DNA from: Erigeron canadensis
Taxonomy: Eukaryota > Streptophyta > Magnoliopsida > Asterales > Asteraceae
Direction: 5' to 3'
Length of the DNA: 64,000 nucleotides
NCBI RefSeq assembly: GCF_010389155.1
Contig: NC_057762.1
Location: 39,120,055-39,184,054 of the forward strand
Shown here: positions 1-11,434 of the stretch, in pieces
Layout of the letters: each line of letters begins with the position of its first letter
How positions within the stretch are numbered: position 1 is the first letter of the stretch
Position numbers and translations under genes: made by a program
The notes under the pieces: generated by a model
Seen by the model: the letters and a program-made list of their open reading frames with translations, nothing else
Database searches by the model: none
Told to the model about the DNA's origin: nothing

Positions 1-81
1 TATAATTCGAACAATAGTACTCGTAGTATGTAGTTGATGTTTTACAGAGTCTATTTTTGTTGTAGTTGCTTCGTGTAACAG

Positions 82-748
82 GGATAAGTGACCTACCAGT
101 GTGGTATGAAGCAGGTGCCACCAAGTTTGGTTTTGCCAGTACTAGAACGCTGTTCATTATTCAATTACTTCTGATGGGGTAACTAAAACCTTTGCAAGGG
201 TCATAAACTCGATTGTTATTTAAATTCTGATTTTTGGCATTCACTTTGTGCAGATTTGCTGAGACTAAAAGGTACATGGATTTCATTGATCCAGGGTCTC
301 AAGCCAAAGAAGGGTCTTTTTTTGGTTTGGAAGCGGCCCTAGAAGGTTTAGAACCTGGGTAAAAAAACATTAACCATTAGTATTCAAGCAGTAATACGTT
401 TACACTACATTGACTTTCGTTGACTGCTAACAGGTATCCTGGTGGACCTTTGTTAAATCCTCTTGGTCTTGCTAAGGACATAGCAAATGCTCATGAGTGG
501 AAACAGAAGGAGATAAAAAACGGTGCCACTTCTTTCTTCAGATTTTGGAGCAGTTGATTTCGACATTTAGTTATGTTTTTGAACTAACTGAATGAAATAT
601 TACAGGCCGGCTTGCAATGGTAGCGATGCTTGGAATATTTGTGCAAGCTAATGTTACTCATGTGGGTCCCATCGACAACCTAGTTAGGCACCTATCAAAC
701 CCATGGCATGAAACCATCATTCAAACCCTTGCTGGGCCTGGTTCTTGA
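82..748 (+). CDS. LHCA5: Photosystem I chlorophyll a/b-binding protein 5, 3' part (partial)
   Basis: Four coding exons are visible: 82-178, 254-358, 434-522 and 606-748, ending at TGA. The 5' exons lie upstream of the window. All joins use GT-AG and keep frame, giving about 143 residues. They cover the second and third thylakoid helices; the third carries the LHC chlorophyll-binding motif [14 protein letters not shown]. The stretch [10 protein letters not shown], the string [27 protein letters not shown] (seen as consecutive pieces), and the C-terminus [14 protein letters not shown] fit Lhca5 better than Lhca1-4. From family knowledge, Lhca5 is a low-abundance, nuclear-encoded antenna protein of the chloroplast thylakoid that, with Lhca6, links photosystem I to the NDH complex for cyclic electron flow. 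The convergent neighbour WEB1 ends 714 bp away. The call of LHC family is near certain; the subtype is likely. Confidence 0.9.
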
Positions 749-1070
749 GTAGTTGAGTCTATGAGTTGAATTCACTTGTTAAAATCAAGGCCATGAAAGT
801 GGAAAGAAACTTCTTGCAAGAGCAAAGTGTTGTATGATAACCTCTATTTTTTTCATAGTAAACGCAATTTCTATTATATTGATGTGTGTACTCTTGATTA
901 GATTAGACATGAATCATACAGAAGCAGCAACATGTTTTTACATTTTAATCGCAATCAGGGTGGCTCAAGCAGTTAAGAGATCTAAAATGAGCTTCTAAGA
1001 TGGAGGTGTTACGAAAGGTCAAATAAAAGCTTTAGTTAAGAAACTCTCAAGCAAGCCATTACAAAAAATA

Positions 1071-1105
<35 letters not shown>

Positions 1106-1462
1106 AAGAAAGAAAGAGGAAACACTTAAATATATAGGTTTAGTTTTTGGTATGCATTTAAATAGGCTTAATTGTTTACAAATATTATAAAGGCGTTAAA
1201 AACTAAAAACACTATAAAGGCTTGATAAAAACATACACAGATATGATGCATAGATTGAATTGAAAAGAGACCATTTATATTTCGGTAGATCCAAATTTTG
1301 TAATATTAGACAAGTAAAAACAATACACAACTCAAACTCCAATTTTGTTCCATGAAAATACAACTTGTCGTGCTCCTCCCTTATGACCAAATCTGCAAAT
1401 GAATCACAATTAAAACCATCAACAAATATATTACATGTACAACCAACAGTCCAACACCACAC
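749..1462. other. Convergent intergenic region between LHCA5 and WEB1
   Basis: This holds the 3' UTRs of two genes that point at each other. A poly(A) run followed by GAAA repeats lies at 1072-1117. No ORF or exon was convincing here. Small frames on both strands overlap the WEB1 3' end and have no family features. Confidence 0.7.
1072..1117. repeat. Poly(A) tract followed by (GAAA)n
   Basis: About 32 consecutive A residues run to 1103, followed by three or four GAAA units. It may be the remnant of a retroposed poly(A) tail, but no flanking duplication was found. It is simply a simple-sequence repeat between two 3' ends. Confidence 0.8.
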
Positions 1463-3953
1463 TCAACTTCTTTTATTCGACTCCGATTTCTTCCTTCTCA
1501 ATAGCATGAAAATCCGCGGGAAAAACGACCTCTTCTTTTTCTTTAAACCCCTCACCTCTGGTGATGATTCCGTTGTGTTGCTTTGGCTTTCTGGCAGAAC
1601 TGTCTTTATTATCGGCCTGGAATTCTGGGGAGAAGGACTAACGGGTCGCATGTTAAAGCTCTTCACCTCTTCAAAACTCTCTCTTTGGCCGACACCCAAT
1701 CCCGATTTCCGCCTTTGCTCGTTTTCAGCTCTCCTCTTTCTAAGATCCTGTTCAGCACTCAGCTTTCCTTCTTTTGCCTTTTCGGCTTTCTGCAATGCAG
1801 CATCAAGAACTTGCTTTCTTGCAACCAATTCAGAGGTCACTTGCTCAAGTTTACTCAAGCATTTTGATTCTGACTCCTTCGCTACATCAATCAGTGAGAT
1901 TGCTTCAGCTACCCGTGTGTTCGCCTGCTCTTCTGCTTCGTGGGCTTTCTTACTTAGTTCATAATATTCCTCTAATGAAAGGGTTACTCCAGTTTCTGGC
2001 TCGATGTCACTTCCATGAAGTGCACCAATGGCAGCAAGAGCTAACTTTTCTGAAGCTTTTGCTGCTTCCATCTCCTTTTGAGCAGCAAGTAGTCTACTTG
2101 CCATGGTACTTGCTCCAGCCTTTGTTTGTTCTACCGTTTCTTTAGCTTTCTTTAGCTCTTCACGAGCTTTCTGAGCCAGTGCTTTTGCTTGATCTGCCTC
2201 TTCGGCTGCCCTTTGTAGTTGTTTCGGGAGCTCCACCATTCTTTCACGAGCCTCCTTTTCTTTTGTTTGGATCAGAGAAATTTCTGATCTTGTTCGGTTT
2301 AACTCGGCTTCAAGAGATGCAACAACTACTGCCGCCATTCCTTCTCTCTGCCTAATGGCAGCAAGGGCCGTCTTTTCTTTCTCGAGCTCGGTTTTCAAAG
2401 AATTCGCTGCCATTTTTAAATAATCAATCTCTTCTGTTGCTTTTGTGATGTTCTGCTTTACCTCTTCGACATTCTTCTTGGCTGATTGTACATCGTTATC
2501 AGGATTATTGTTATTGTCTTGAGTCAACTTTGATTCCATGTAAACCGCTAATTCAGTTTTCAAGTCGTGAAGCAAAGTTGTAGCAGCATCTAGTTTGGCT
2601 TTCCGATCCTTAGCCGAGTCAATCTGTTGGTTGGCTTTCTCAAGTTCCTCTTGTGCCTGTTTCAATTCTCGCTCCCAATTCAAAGCATCTTGCTCATGTG
2701 CCATTGCTGCTCCAATCCTGTGTTCTTCAGCCTCCAAATGAGCAGCATGGGTTGACTCTAAAGACTCTTTTGTCATCATAAGCTCGATAGTCAGGTTTTC
2801 TACCTTCTTCTCAACTTCTTTTGACGCTAATGCTGCTTCTCGAGCTTTCTTTACAGCTATGTCCTTCTCAGAAACCAATAACGCATAATCTTTTTTGAGA
2901 TCTTCCAGCTCAGTTTTAACAGTTGCAAGCTCAGAAACTGCAGCTGCATGTCTAGATTGTGCTACCTCGAGCTGTGTCTTCGCTGCAACACTAGACTCAT
3001 CAGCTATCCCTTGCTCCATTTCTTCTATTCTTAATCTGACAAGTTCCGAGTCTTGTTTGGCTTGGTGTTCTTCTGTTTGTGCTCTCTCAAGGTTAAGTTT
3101 TAGTTCTTCTATTAGCCTCTTAGTGCTGTCTAGCTCTTTTAGTACCTGAAGTTTGGCTTCTTCAGCTGCCTCAGATTTCTTCTTGAACAAAGGAATCTCC
3201 TCATTTGTTTTCTCAAGTTCTTGTTCTATATACTTGCGTTTCTGCATACCCATACAATCATGGACCCAAATCACTATCATCCATTTATGATAAAATTATC
3301 TAAATATGAAACATTCCAATTCTTGTATGGCAAAGGGATTTGATTAACTAAATGTGGATTTGAACAAGACTTCACCCGCGTCAAAGTTGCTTGACTGATG
3401 TTCTTACCATAATTCACGTGAAAAATAAGAAATTGAAGAATACCTCAGCACTCTGAACTTTATGGGCTTTCCAGTCGACAATGCCACCAAACTTGGAAAC
3501 AGCTTCTTTCACAGATTCAAAAGGTGAAGCTGTATCAATAACACCTACTTTTGGGCTTGTGTTCTTGACTTGTTTAACAGGGCCATTTCCTCCCTTTGCA
3601 AGTCCCAAAGGTGATTCTGGACTTTCTGGAGTACCAACACTGCTAAGGGGCTCATCCGGCAGCTCATCATTTTGTTTTTGTACAGAAGTTTTTGAAGAAA
3701 CCGGTGATAATGTTGGCTCTTGAACAAGAGACTCACTCATGGGACTATCTTTTTCAGGAGTCGAAAAGTTGTCAAATGAATGATCAGATGGTTTAGGGTC
3801 AATCGAGGCTACTTTTTCGGTTTCAGGCTCATCAGATGTGTTGTTCACTGGTGTTGGTATTGAGTTGCCTGAAACAGGTTTATCATTTGGTAAATCCGTG
3901 GATCCTTCACCATTTGTAGTTAGATCCTCTCCAATAACTTTTATTTCATCCAT
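1463..3953 (-). CDS. WEB1: WEB1-type coiled-coil protein (weak chloroplast movement under blue light)
   Basis: There are two coding exons, 3953-3444 and 3241-1463, joined in phase 0 through GT-AG borders, giving 762 aa. Residues 1-125 are acidic, Ser/Pro-rich and probably disordered. Residues about 137-165 carry the conserved WEB/DUF827 block ([20 protein letters not shown]). From about 170 to 700 the protein is a long coiled coil rich in E, K, A and L, with family strings such as [35 protein letters not shown] and [20 protein letters not shown]. The tail is basic ([20 protein letters not shown]). WEB1 works with PMI2 in the cytosol to keep chloroplast-photorelocation speed through cp-actin filaments. 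Arabidopsis WEB1 is about 800 aa, so the length fits. The start at 3953 is the first ATG of the frame, and a likely 5'-UTR splice acceptor sits just upstream at about 3972. WEL1-type paralogues cannot be wholly excluded. Confidence 0.92.
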
Positions 3954-5290
3954 TCCAGAAAGATCAGAGCTGAGATTTCATTAATCAGGCAAATGTAGAT
4001 TAGCCTTTAAATGAAAATACACGATTGTACTAAAAACAGCATTGAGATAAATTAATAGATACGATGAAGCAAAGTGAGTAATGCTAAATTGCTAATCAAA
4101 TTACAGGACAGAAATGTATCTTAACTCAGACCATCTTGAAGAATAAGGATTGAATTAATAGTGATGGCGGAAAAAAAGTGCATAACTATTCACTCACATC
4201 AAGAACTTAGAATTCAATTAACTAGGTCTTATGACTATGTGATCATTTCGGGTACAAAGGGAGTTGGTGATGATGACACTGTGATGAGGATGTAGTGACG
4301 TTTCGACGTGATCACTACGTATGTAGTAAGTCACAAGCAGAACAACAACTTGACAAATGCCTAACGCTACATAACTACTCACATACAGAACTTTACAATA
4401 AATAAAAAAAAACATATGCCGGGACATTAATAAAGGAACTCGTTTTATAAGGCGGAGCCAAAGAACGTAGTAAACAACGACCTACTAACACAAGTTCCTT
4501 CCACATTAATAACGGCATACAAAATTACAAAGTATATAATCAATGGAGCAATATAAAAACATCCTTAAATGCATACTAATCAGCATACAAGCATAATCAA
4601 AGCTCCCAGAAACGCTAATTCGTAAGCCGTAATATAATTTCAGATATACGTAATACAGTTTATTATCCATAAGGAAGTATATGTGTGTCTATAATAATCT
4701 AGCTCATAAAACTTATATACAACATACAAAACAATAATCAAAACTAATTACATTACAAATCCTAATTCATTTCAAATAATACACATATACAGATATAGAG
4801 TGCATACCAGTAGTCAACTTTCGGAAGTCAAACCGCAGGGAGCTTAATAACGCCAAATTAATCAACGATTATATCTTATCTATATATATAGCTTCTTCAA
4901 ATTCACTGCAAATATAATAAACAAATAAAAAAATCAACCTAAAAATCAAAACGATGATGACTAATTAATTAATGTAATCAAATTTGAGAAATATAATAAG
5001 ATACAAATAATAATGATAAAAAGTAAAACTGAAGGAACATACATACATACATATATCTGGAGCCTATACTAATCGTCGTCTTCCTTTTATTTGAATTTCA
5101 ATCTATATGAAGAATGGACGGATTAATTAAGGGATTGAAGATAATATACAGTGTTTGTGTACGTATATTTTTTATAATCAATATTAATTAATGATGAAGA
5201 AACATTAATTAATATAATCAGAAATTAAAAAAGCAGAGCTAAAGAAGCAGCTAGAGAGAGCTGTATTTCGAATTTCTTTTGTATTTATTA
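3954..5290 (-). other. Probable WEB1 5' leader with introns, and promoter
   Basis: On the minus strand a pyrimidine-rich CAG acceptor lies 18 bp before the ATG. An upstream non-coding exon can be drawn at 4905-4808, with an AG acceptor before it and a GTATGC donor after it. This suggests a 5' UTR interrupted by one or more introns, as in Arabidopsis WEB1. These borders are inferred only from consensus. The segment around 5200-5290 (minus: CTCTCTCTAGCTGC-type pyrimidine tract) could be the transcription start. Otherwise the sequence is AT-rich. Confidence 0.35.
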
Positions 5291-5499
5291 TTAGAATAAA
5301 CTAGGGGATTTTTAGTTCAAAATGATTAATAAAATTTTTAGAGTTTGTTAAATTTGATTTGATCATTTGGATGGTGGAGAGCAATCACCTGCTCTGTGGA
5401 AAAGTCGTTGCCACATATACCCCTTTTCTACGCGCCCACACTCGTTACATTTTCACAACTTCTTTTTTTTTTTTTTTTCATTTCGAAGCTTAATTAAAA

Positions 5500-6548
5500 C
5501 TAGTAAGGTTTGGTTTGCAGGCTCCAATTATAATCTTGATACAATTTCGTTATGCTAGTCTATTTGCGTTAAATAACTTACATTAAATAACTTAATTATT
5601 CAAAAGATTAAAGTATGAAAAACCAATAAATAACTTAAAAAAAACAAATAATATTTGTGCGAGAAAACTAAGAAACCCTGGTAAAAAAGTTTGTAATATC
5701 TAATACATACTTTTAGTTTGTGTGATAAAACAAAAAAAAAACAAAGGAAACCAAAATGTTGAGTAAAAGTTTTCAATATATTAGTTGAAAACACAAAAGC
5801 AAAAGAACAATGAAAAATATCGAAAGACAAAACTCTAAATGGGATACGATATGTCAAAATCTAAATAGTTATGCGAGGAATAAGATGTACCAATAAAAAA
5901 GAACACAAAAGAAAAAAAATATTTGTGCAAAAAACCAAGAGGAAAAAAAAACTCGAACGGAATCCGATTTGACAAAATTCAAGTAGAAACGCGGGGTGTA
6001 TGTGGACCAATAGAACAGTGTCATGTGGCGGTGGGACTGTTCATTAGCCTCACGTTTAATAACACAAAAGCAAACAAACTATAAAAATATCGAAAGAAAA
6101 ACTCCAAACGGGATACGATATAGCAAAATCTAAATAGTGATGCGGGGTATAAGATGAAATAATAGAAAATAACACAAAAGCAAAAAAATTGTGCAAGAAA
6201 CCAAGAAAACCAAAAGAAAAAAAAACTCAAATGAAATCCGATATGGCAAAATCCAAATAAAAACATGGGGTATATGTGGACCATCTAGTGATACATAATG
6301 GTACATGCTACATAATGATGCGAGATATGACGATGAAAAGTTGCAACATATTAGTTGAAAACCCAAAAGAAAAAAAGTGTGAAAAAAAACCAATAAGTAA
6401 CCCGCGTTTGAAAATCAGAACGGAATGCGATGTGGCAAAATCTGATTAGTAGTTCAAGATGTGTGGTAAACGAATACTAACTCGCCACGTAAGCGGTTAC
6501 TATTCATCCAAATTACTGTTTATTACTCAAGTCCTATTAATATATAGA
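5500..6548 (-). mobile_element. Helitron-like element, family C (copy 1)
   Basis: Read on the minus strand, the element begins TCTATATATTAATAGG at 6548 and ends CTAG at 5500, with A before and T after, as Helitrons insert between A and T. It encodes nothing recognisable. It shares its whole 3' half with 25436-25961 (+), including the end TTTAACGCAA-TAGACTA-CATAA and the hairpin-plus-CAAACCT tail. The second copy ends GGTAG|T after a GTCC/GGGAC hairpin. The inside is built of repeated modules. Frames on either strand are AT-rich shadows. Confidence 0.6.
5828..6470. repeat. Internal tandem modules of Helitron family C
   Basis: A module with the core GG-AT-CGATATG-CAAAATC-AA-TAG, followed by a GCGGGGTATA-ATG-ACCAATAGAA-like tail, recurs at about 5828, 5950, 6098, 6224 and 6411. 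The two-module unit repeats with a period near 270 bp (5828 and 6098). The copies differ by substitutions and small gaps. Confidence 0.65.
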
Positions 6549-7815
6549 TATAATGGTTGTACAATTTTATAGTAACACAAATATAAATGAAAATTTTCAT
6601 AAAATCATAGTCTAACACGATAAATAATTCATTCAACTTCGATCCAGTGGTTAATACTATTATTTTTAAGACGGATGTTTATACGTAAAGTTGGAGATCA
6701 AAAATTATATTCTCATGTTTTGTAAGGTCTAAAATACTTTTTCATCTTCATTGAAATCTAAAAGCAGAATTCTCTATTTAAAATAAAATTAAAATTGTCT
6801 ATGTCTCAATTTTCAGTATATAACTTTCATATACCTCGGGAAGATTTTTGCTTAAAATTCTTGAATTAGATAAATTACTTAGATAGCATAAACCTCATAT
6901 TCTTTAACAAATTTTATTGTCTTTATTATAAACACAAAGTCTTGGTAAAAAATTCGTAATAAGCTTCCAACCATCTCGTATTTAGGGTTTATTCTTTCTA
7001 TCAAATTAAAGTAAAACTGATGCTAATTATGCAACACGTTTTGTGCATAAACGCTTTATGTAATCCATAATATTAAATTTTATAAAACATGTGGATATGA
7101 GTATTAAACAAACAACTTTGAGTAATTGTTCTGAGTAATTCTCGTAATGGCTTCTAACCAATACTTTTATCAATTGAAAAGTCAAAAAAATGTGTCATCC
7201 ATCATCAAAGCTGGTCATTCAACGGCTCAACGCTAACTCTAACTCTAACTTCATTTTAGTTTTCCTTTCTTGTTTGATGTTCTAATTATATATATTAATG
7301 GCTACCATAGCCAAGAGAAAAAAACATTTTAAGTTTTCATCTAGACCATTGAAAATATAACAAAAATCAATCTAAACCATTAAAATACAAAGTCAAAGTC
7401 AAAGTTTTATAAATAAGGAAATTTAGAAATTATATACAAATATATTAAACATGAGAGAATCCCACTCAATATTCAAAATCATTACATACATCTAATATGT
7501 TATAATTTTGCTTATTAATATGTTTATCTAAAATGTATCTAATTCTCTATTATCTCAATTTCTTTTGTAGGATGAATTTTAATTGAGATTGATGATGATA
7601 TTCACTTCGTATATATAATTTCAAACCTGGTCAACGACCGGGTATAGATCTAGTTTTTACGGTTTGACACGTTAAACTAAACATCTTACTTGATAATAGA
7701 CAAAATACTAATAAATTTAATGTTTGTAGGAAAAAAGATATAACAAAATGCACCAATAGAATGTGGACATGTATAAAAAGCATACAAATAACTCAATTAA
7801 TAAAAGAGTTACAAG
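6549..7815. other. AT-rich intergenic DNA
   Basis: No gene, RNA or clear transposon end is visible. The DNA is strongly AT-rich with scattered short homopolymers. A short direct repeat (AACTCTAACTCTAAC) near 7230 resembles a degenerate telomere-like triplet array but is too short to mean anything. Confidence 0.5.
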
Positions 7816-8013
7816 ACCTGGAGATAGCAAAGAAACTCATACCCGATGGGAAAATCCGAAACCCGACATTTATGGGCCGGGTTCAGTTCTCGGTATACGA
7901 GCCTAGAGTCGGGTATGAGAATAATTTTAAAATTTTTTTGCGTGTCCGAGGATGGTTTTAGATGAAAGCCCGTACACCCGACCCATATACCCGAAACCCG
8001 TATACCCGACCCG

Positions 8014-8049
<36 letters not shown>

Positions 8050-8437
8050 TCAAAATTTTCGCTTATAGTGTAGTGTTTCAAAGCATATGTTATAAACATA
8101 TAATTAATACAGTGATGCTAGTAGCAAATTTGAGTATGATTCTACAAATAACTATGTAAAGATATATTAATGTCGTTTTACAGTTGATAAGTACTTCAAA
8201 AGAGGTCATCAAGTTATTGGATTGCTTTAGCTCGTCTTGGTTTACATGGGTATTAAAGTTCAAGTTTTAATTTTTCCTTTAGTTTCTATCATATACAAAA
8301 CAACTATAATAATAATGGATTCCCGTTTACCCGTGGGGAAACCCGTTACCAGACAGTTAGTAAATAAACGGTAACCAGTCAGATCCAAGTCCGGGATTGG
8401 CAAAACCCGGACCATACCCGACCCGTTGTCATACCTA
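7816..8437. mobile_element. Non-autonomous hAT-like element
   Basis: The segment is bounded by GTTACAAG (7808-7815) and GTTACAAC (8438-8445), a 7/8 match that fits the 8-bp duplication of hAT elements. The right end, read inward, is TAGGTATGACAACGGGTCGGG, close to the TAGGGATGGCAACGGGTCGGG ends of plant hAT families; the left end is a decayed version. Subterminal CGGGT/ACCCG motifs are dense (7848-8015 and 8320-8430). A (TAA)n run lies inside. There is no transposase. Part of it matches the hAT-like core at 20.95-21.4 kb. Confidence 0.6.
8018..8048. repeat. (TAA)n microsatellite
   Basis: About ten TAA units lie inside the hAT-like element. Confidence 0.9.
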
Positions 8438-8445
8438 GTTACAAC

Positions 8446-10694
8446 TAAGATTGGTCATCCGACTCTGTTGTTAATTTTTGATGACTTTATCTTAGTTTTG
8501 TTATAATATTTGTTCAACCAATATAAAGATTAAGATACTGATAAAGATGTTGTACTATTATAACAACATATTTTATAATGACCTGTAACTTTTTATTCTT
8601 TTCATTTACCTTATTAAAGTTGCATTGAACCTACAAATAATGATATTTTTAATTCTAACTGGATAAAAAGCAATATTTATTACATTTGGTTAACTTGGTT
8701 TGAATGGATGAGTTGTTTGTACGTGATTTTTTTGAGTTATCCATTTTCAGAGTGGGTTTCGGATATTCAAAACTAAGTATAAATTAAATTACCAACCATG
8801 AGATTTGAGAACTTAAGGTTATGAGTTCAAGTTATGGTGTGAGCAACAAATGCTCCCATGATTTAAAACATAAGTTGTCCTAGATCGGTTTTTTTTGTCT
8901 AGCTAAGTTGAATATATGAAGAGACAATATTGTTAAAACTAAATTTATCGTTAAAAAAAAAAATTACAAATCGAGTCAACTCCAAAACCATATAAACCAC
9001 ACCAATGCTTGCCATATAACAGATAATACAAGGCACTATTATATGGGTGGGCAAAATGCTTATTACATATCTTTAAAAATATATAAAAGAGAAACCTTAA
9101 TTTCAAAATGAAAAAATTTAGATCCTTAAATGAAACTCAACTTTTTATTTATATCAGAATCATGATGTCATATACCTTTTTATAGTTTTTTAGATTTAAT
9201 TTAATAAATTTAAATATGGTCATTAATTATGGAAAGTAATTTTCAACGTTTTATAATTATAAAAAGTATTTAATTTAATGATATAACTATAAAAAATAAT
9301 TCATAAGCTTTATATTAATTCTTAAAAATTACTTTTTGATTTTTTAGTTATTAAACTATGACTTTATATATGTTTTTTAACGTAATAAATATTGTTATAG
9401 TTATGAGTATTTAACTGTAAATCGTTAATATCTAATGATTTTTATAGAAAACATAATTATTATATATAGTTTATAGAATAATAAAAAAAAAAAACAAAAG
9501 TTATAAAAATGACAAAACCATCAATTTTAGCATCTTTTATTTATATTTTGTTAAATTAATAATGGGAAAATCGAATGTGCAGTTGACTGTAAAGTTTATA
9601 TATAAAGTCACACACATATCATATAGATGATTGATATATTACAAAAATGTCTCCCATGATTTTCAAGGTAAGTTCATAAAAAATGAAGCAGTTAATTGCA
9701 TCCAAGCTAATCCCATTAAAATGATACAAATATATTATGAAGATTCTGTATGCAGAGAATTGATCACTAATTTTTGTTTTTATATCTGCATCATGTAATT
9801 TCATTTACATATACTTATACTCATTTAATTTATTGTAAATAACTACAATATTATTGTTTTTCAACACAATTTATTTATAATTTTTTAATATAATATAATA
9901 TTAGTATTTTATTAGTTATATATATATACACACATTATAAAACAGTAGTTATCCTGACATTTTAAAGACATCCACTTTAATTCAAAATTATTTTTAAATA
10001 TTGACACGTAAGATTTTTCTTACGTGACATCTCCACATTTTTTTTCCACAATATGTTTTTAAAATAATAATATAAAATTCAATATAAATCTTAAATCAAA
10101 ATTAACAAATATATGTAAACCTTACAATTGATACGATAACTTATAGATATGGATCGAAATTATCTGACTTAATTATATTGAAAGATATAAGCAATACAAC
10201 TCCATACTAACCCTCAACCTAAATATATATATCCTTTAGTTTTCTCTTTTAGCCTCATCCGTCCAAAATCAAAATGTTTATTACACCTTAACTTAATTTT
10301 ATATTTATCAATAGTGCATGAAATATAATATCTAATTCATTCATAATATTTGTTATTTGAAAGATTTTAATCTCTATAATTAGATATTTAATTAGATAAA
10401 AAAATCTTTAAATATGAAATTCATTAAATAAAATATTTTTTAGAATCAAATCACATATATAATCAACTATTTAAACATTGTCATCTAAAATCCAAGACTA
10501 AATAATGCTTCATTGTCATCTTTTCATTTGCAGCTCGATATGTCTTTGGCTTTTCACTGTGTCAATCAAAAGGCTAAGCAGTCGACAACAACCATGTTGA
10601 TTTATAATTTTATTTTGACTTTTTACCGTGTCAATCAGAATCCAATTGAAACTATGTACCATGTTGTTTTATAAAAGATAATAATAATTTTTAA
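8446..10694. other. AT-rich intergenic DNA
   Basis: No gene is visible. At about 8800-8900 there is a stretch with a weak tRNA B-box-like sequence (GGTTATGAGTTCAAG) that could be a SINE relic. The remainder is AT-rich, with runs such as 9481-9500 and many short palindromes. Confidence 0.4.
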
Positions 10695-10924
10695 GGAGTT
10701 AAATTGTGAATTTCATTGGAATTCAAAACTCTCCATCCAATTTGCCAAGGAATCTTGAATTCCTTCATATGATGGAATTCGAAGGATTCCAATTCTAATT
10801 CCTTACGAACCAAACAAGTTATGGAATGGAATCTGAATTCCATTCTGTGAACCAAACAGGTATGGAATGGAATTCAGATTTCAATTCCATCGAATTCCAA
10901 CAAATTCTGCGAACCATACACCCC
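10695..10924. mobile_element. Tourist-like MITE
   Basis: This 230-bp segment is flanked by TAA on both sides (10692-10694 and 10925-10927), the PIF/Harbinger duplication. The right end reads CCATACACCCC, the typical GGGGTGT..GG inverse. The interior carries GAATTCC/GGAATTC words in both orientations (GGAATGGAATTCAGATT and its partner). The left end is diverged. Confidence 0.5.
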
Positions 10925-11185
10925 TAAGAGTTGACTTTTGTTAAATTGGGTTATTTAAATTGAACTTTCATAATTTTAATGTAACATGTTCTTAATAAAA
11001 ACTTTGTACCACTATATGTTAATTATATAATTAATATTTTATTTTTTATTCATGTATCCTTACAAATTAAAATAACATAATTATAATAACTGTATAATAA
11101 CTGTTTGCTAACTATACTAACTATCAATGTTAATATTAAAAAGCTTAGAAAAATTTAAATCAACAACCGCGGATAAAAAACCTTT

Positions 11186-11226
11186 TATATATATATTATA
11201 TATATATATAATATATATATATATAT
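11186..11226. repeat. (AT)n-rich microsatellite upstream of SLU7
   Basis: This is an alternating AT tract with small interruptions, about 210 bp upstream of the SLU7 start codon. Confidence 0.85.
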
Positions 11227-11356
11227 CAGATTTAATCTAAGTTTTAACCCCAAACCGACGTACAAAATAAAACAACCATTATTTGGAATTTTAATTTAAT
11301 TTTTTTTCTTTATCAAGCAATCATCACCGCCGTATCGTATTTCTCCCCCATTTGCG

Positions 11357-11387
11357 AAATATATAAATTCAATTCAATTTAGGGTTT
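11357..11387 (+). promoter_or_regulatory. Likely SLU7 core promoter: TATA-like box and telo-box
   Basis: ATATATAAATTC at 11359-11370 could serve as a TATA box. TTAGGGTTT at 11379-11387 is a telo-box-like motif, common just downstream of transcription starts in plant genes for RNA and protein synthesis. Both lie 50-80 bp before the ATG. They are consensus matches only. Confidence 0.4.
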
Positions 11388-11434
11388 CACCCTTCTATTA
11401 TTTGTCAAATCGTAGATTCGACTACAGATCAACC

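Noticed and set aside
1365..3149. Plus-strand frames opposite WEB1 (199, 94, 123 and 84 aa)
   Set aside because: They are antisense shadows of the strongly biased coiled-coil codons and have no splice or family support.
5600..6393. Minus-strand Phe-rich frames (85-87 aa)
   Set aside because: They are produced by A-rich modules inside Helitron family C. The similarity between them reflects the repeat, not a protein.
5828..6470. A CRISPR-like look to the evenly spaced modules
   Set aside because: The modules are contiguous, diverged, in a plant nuclear Helitron-like element, and have no spacers or cas genes.
7225..7250. Telomere-like AACTCTAACTCTAAC
   Set aside because: It is only about three units with the wrong period (6 with CTAACT instead of the plant TTTAGGG type), so it is chance.
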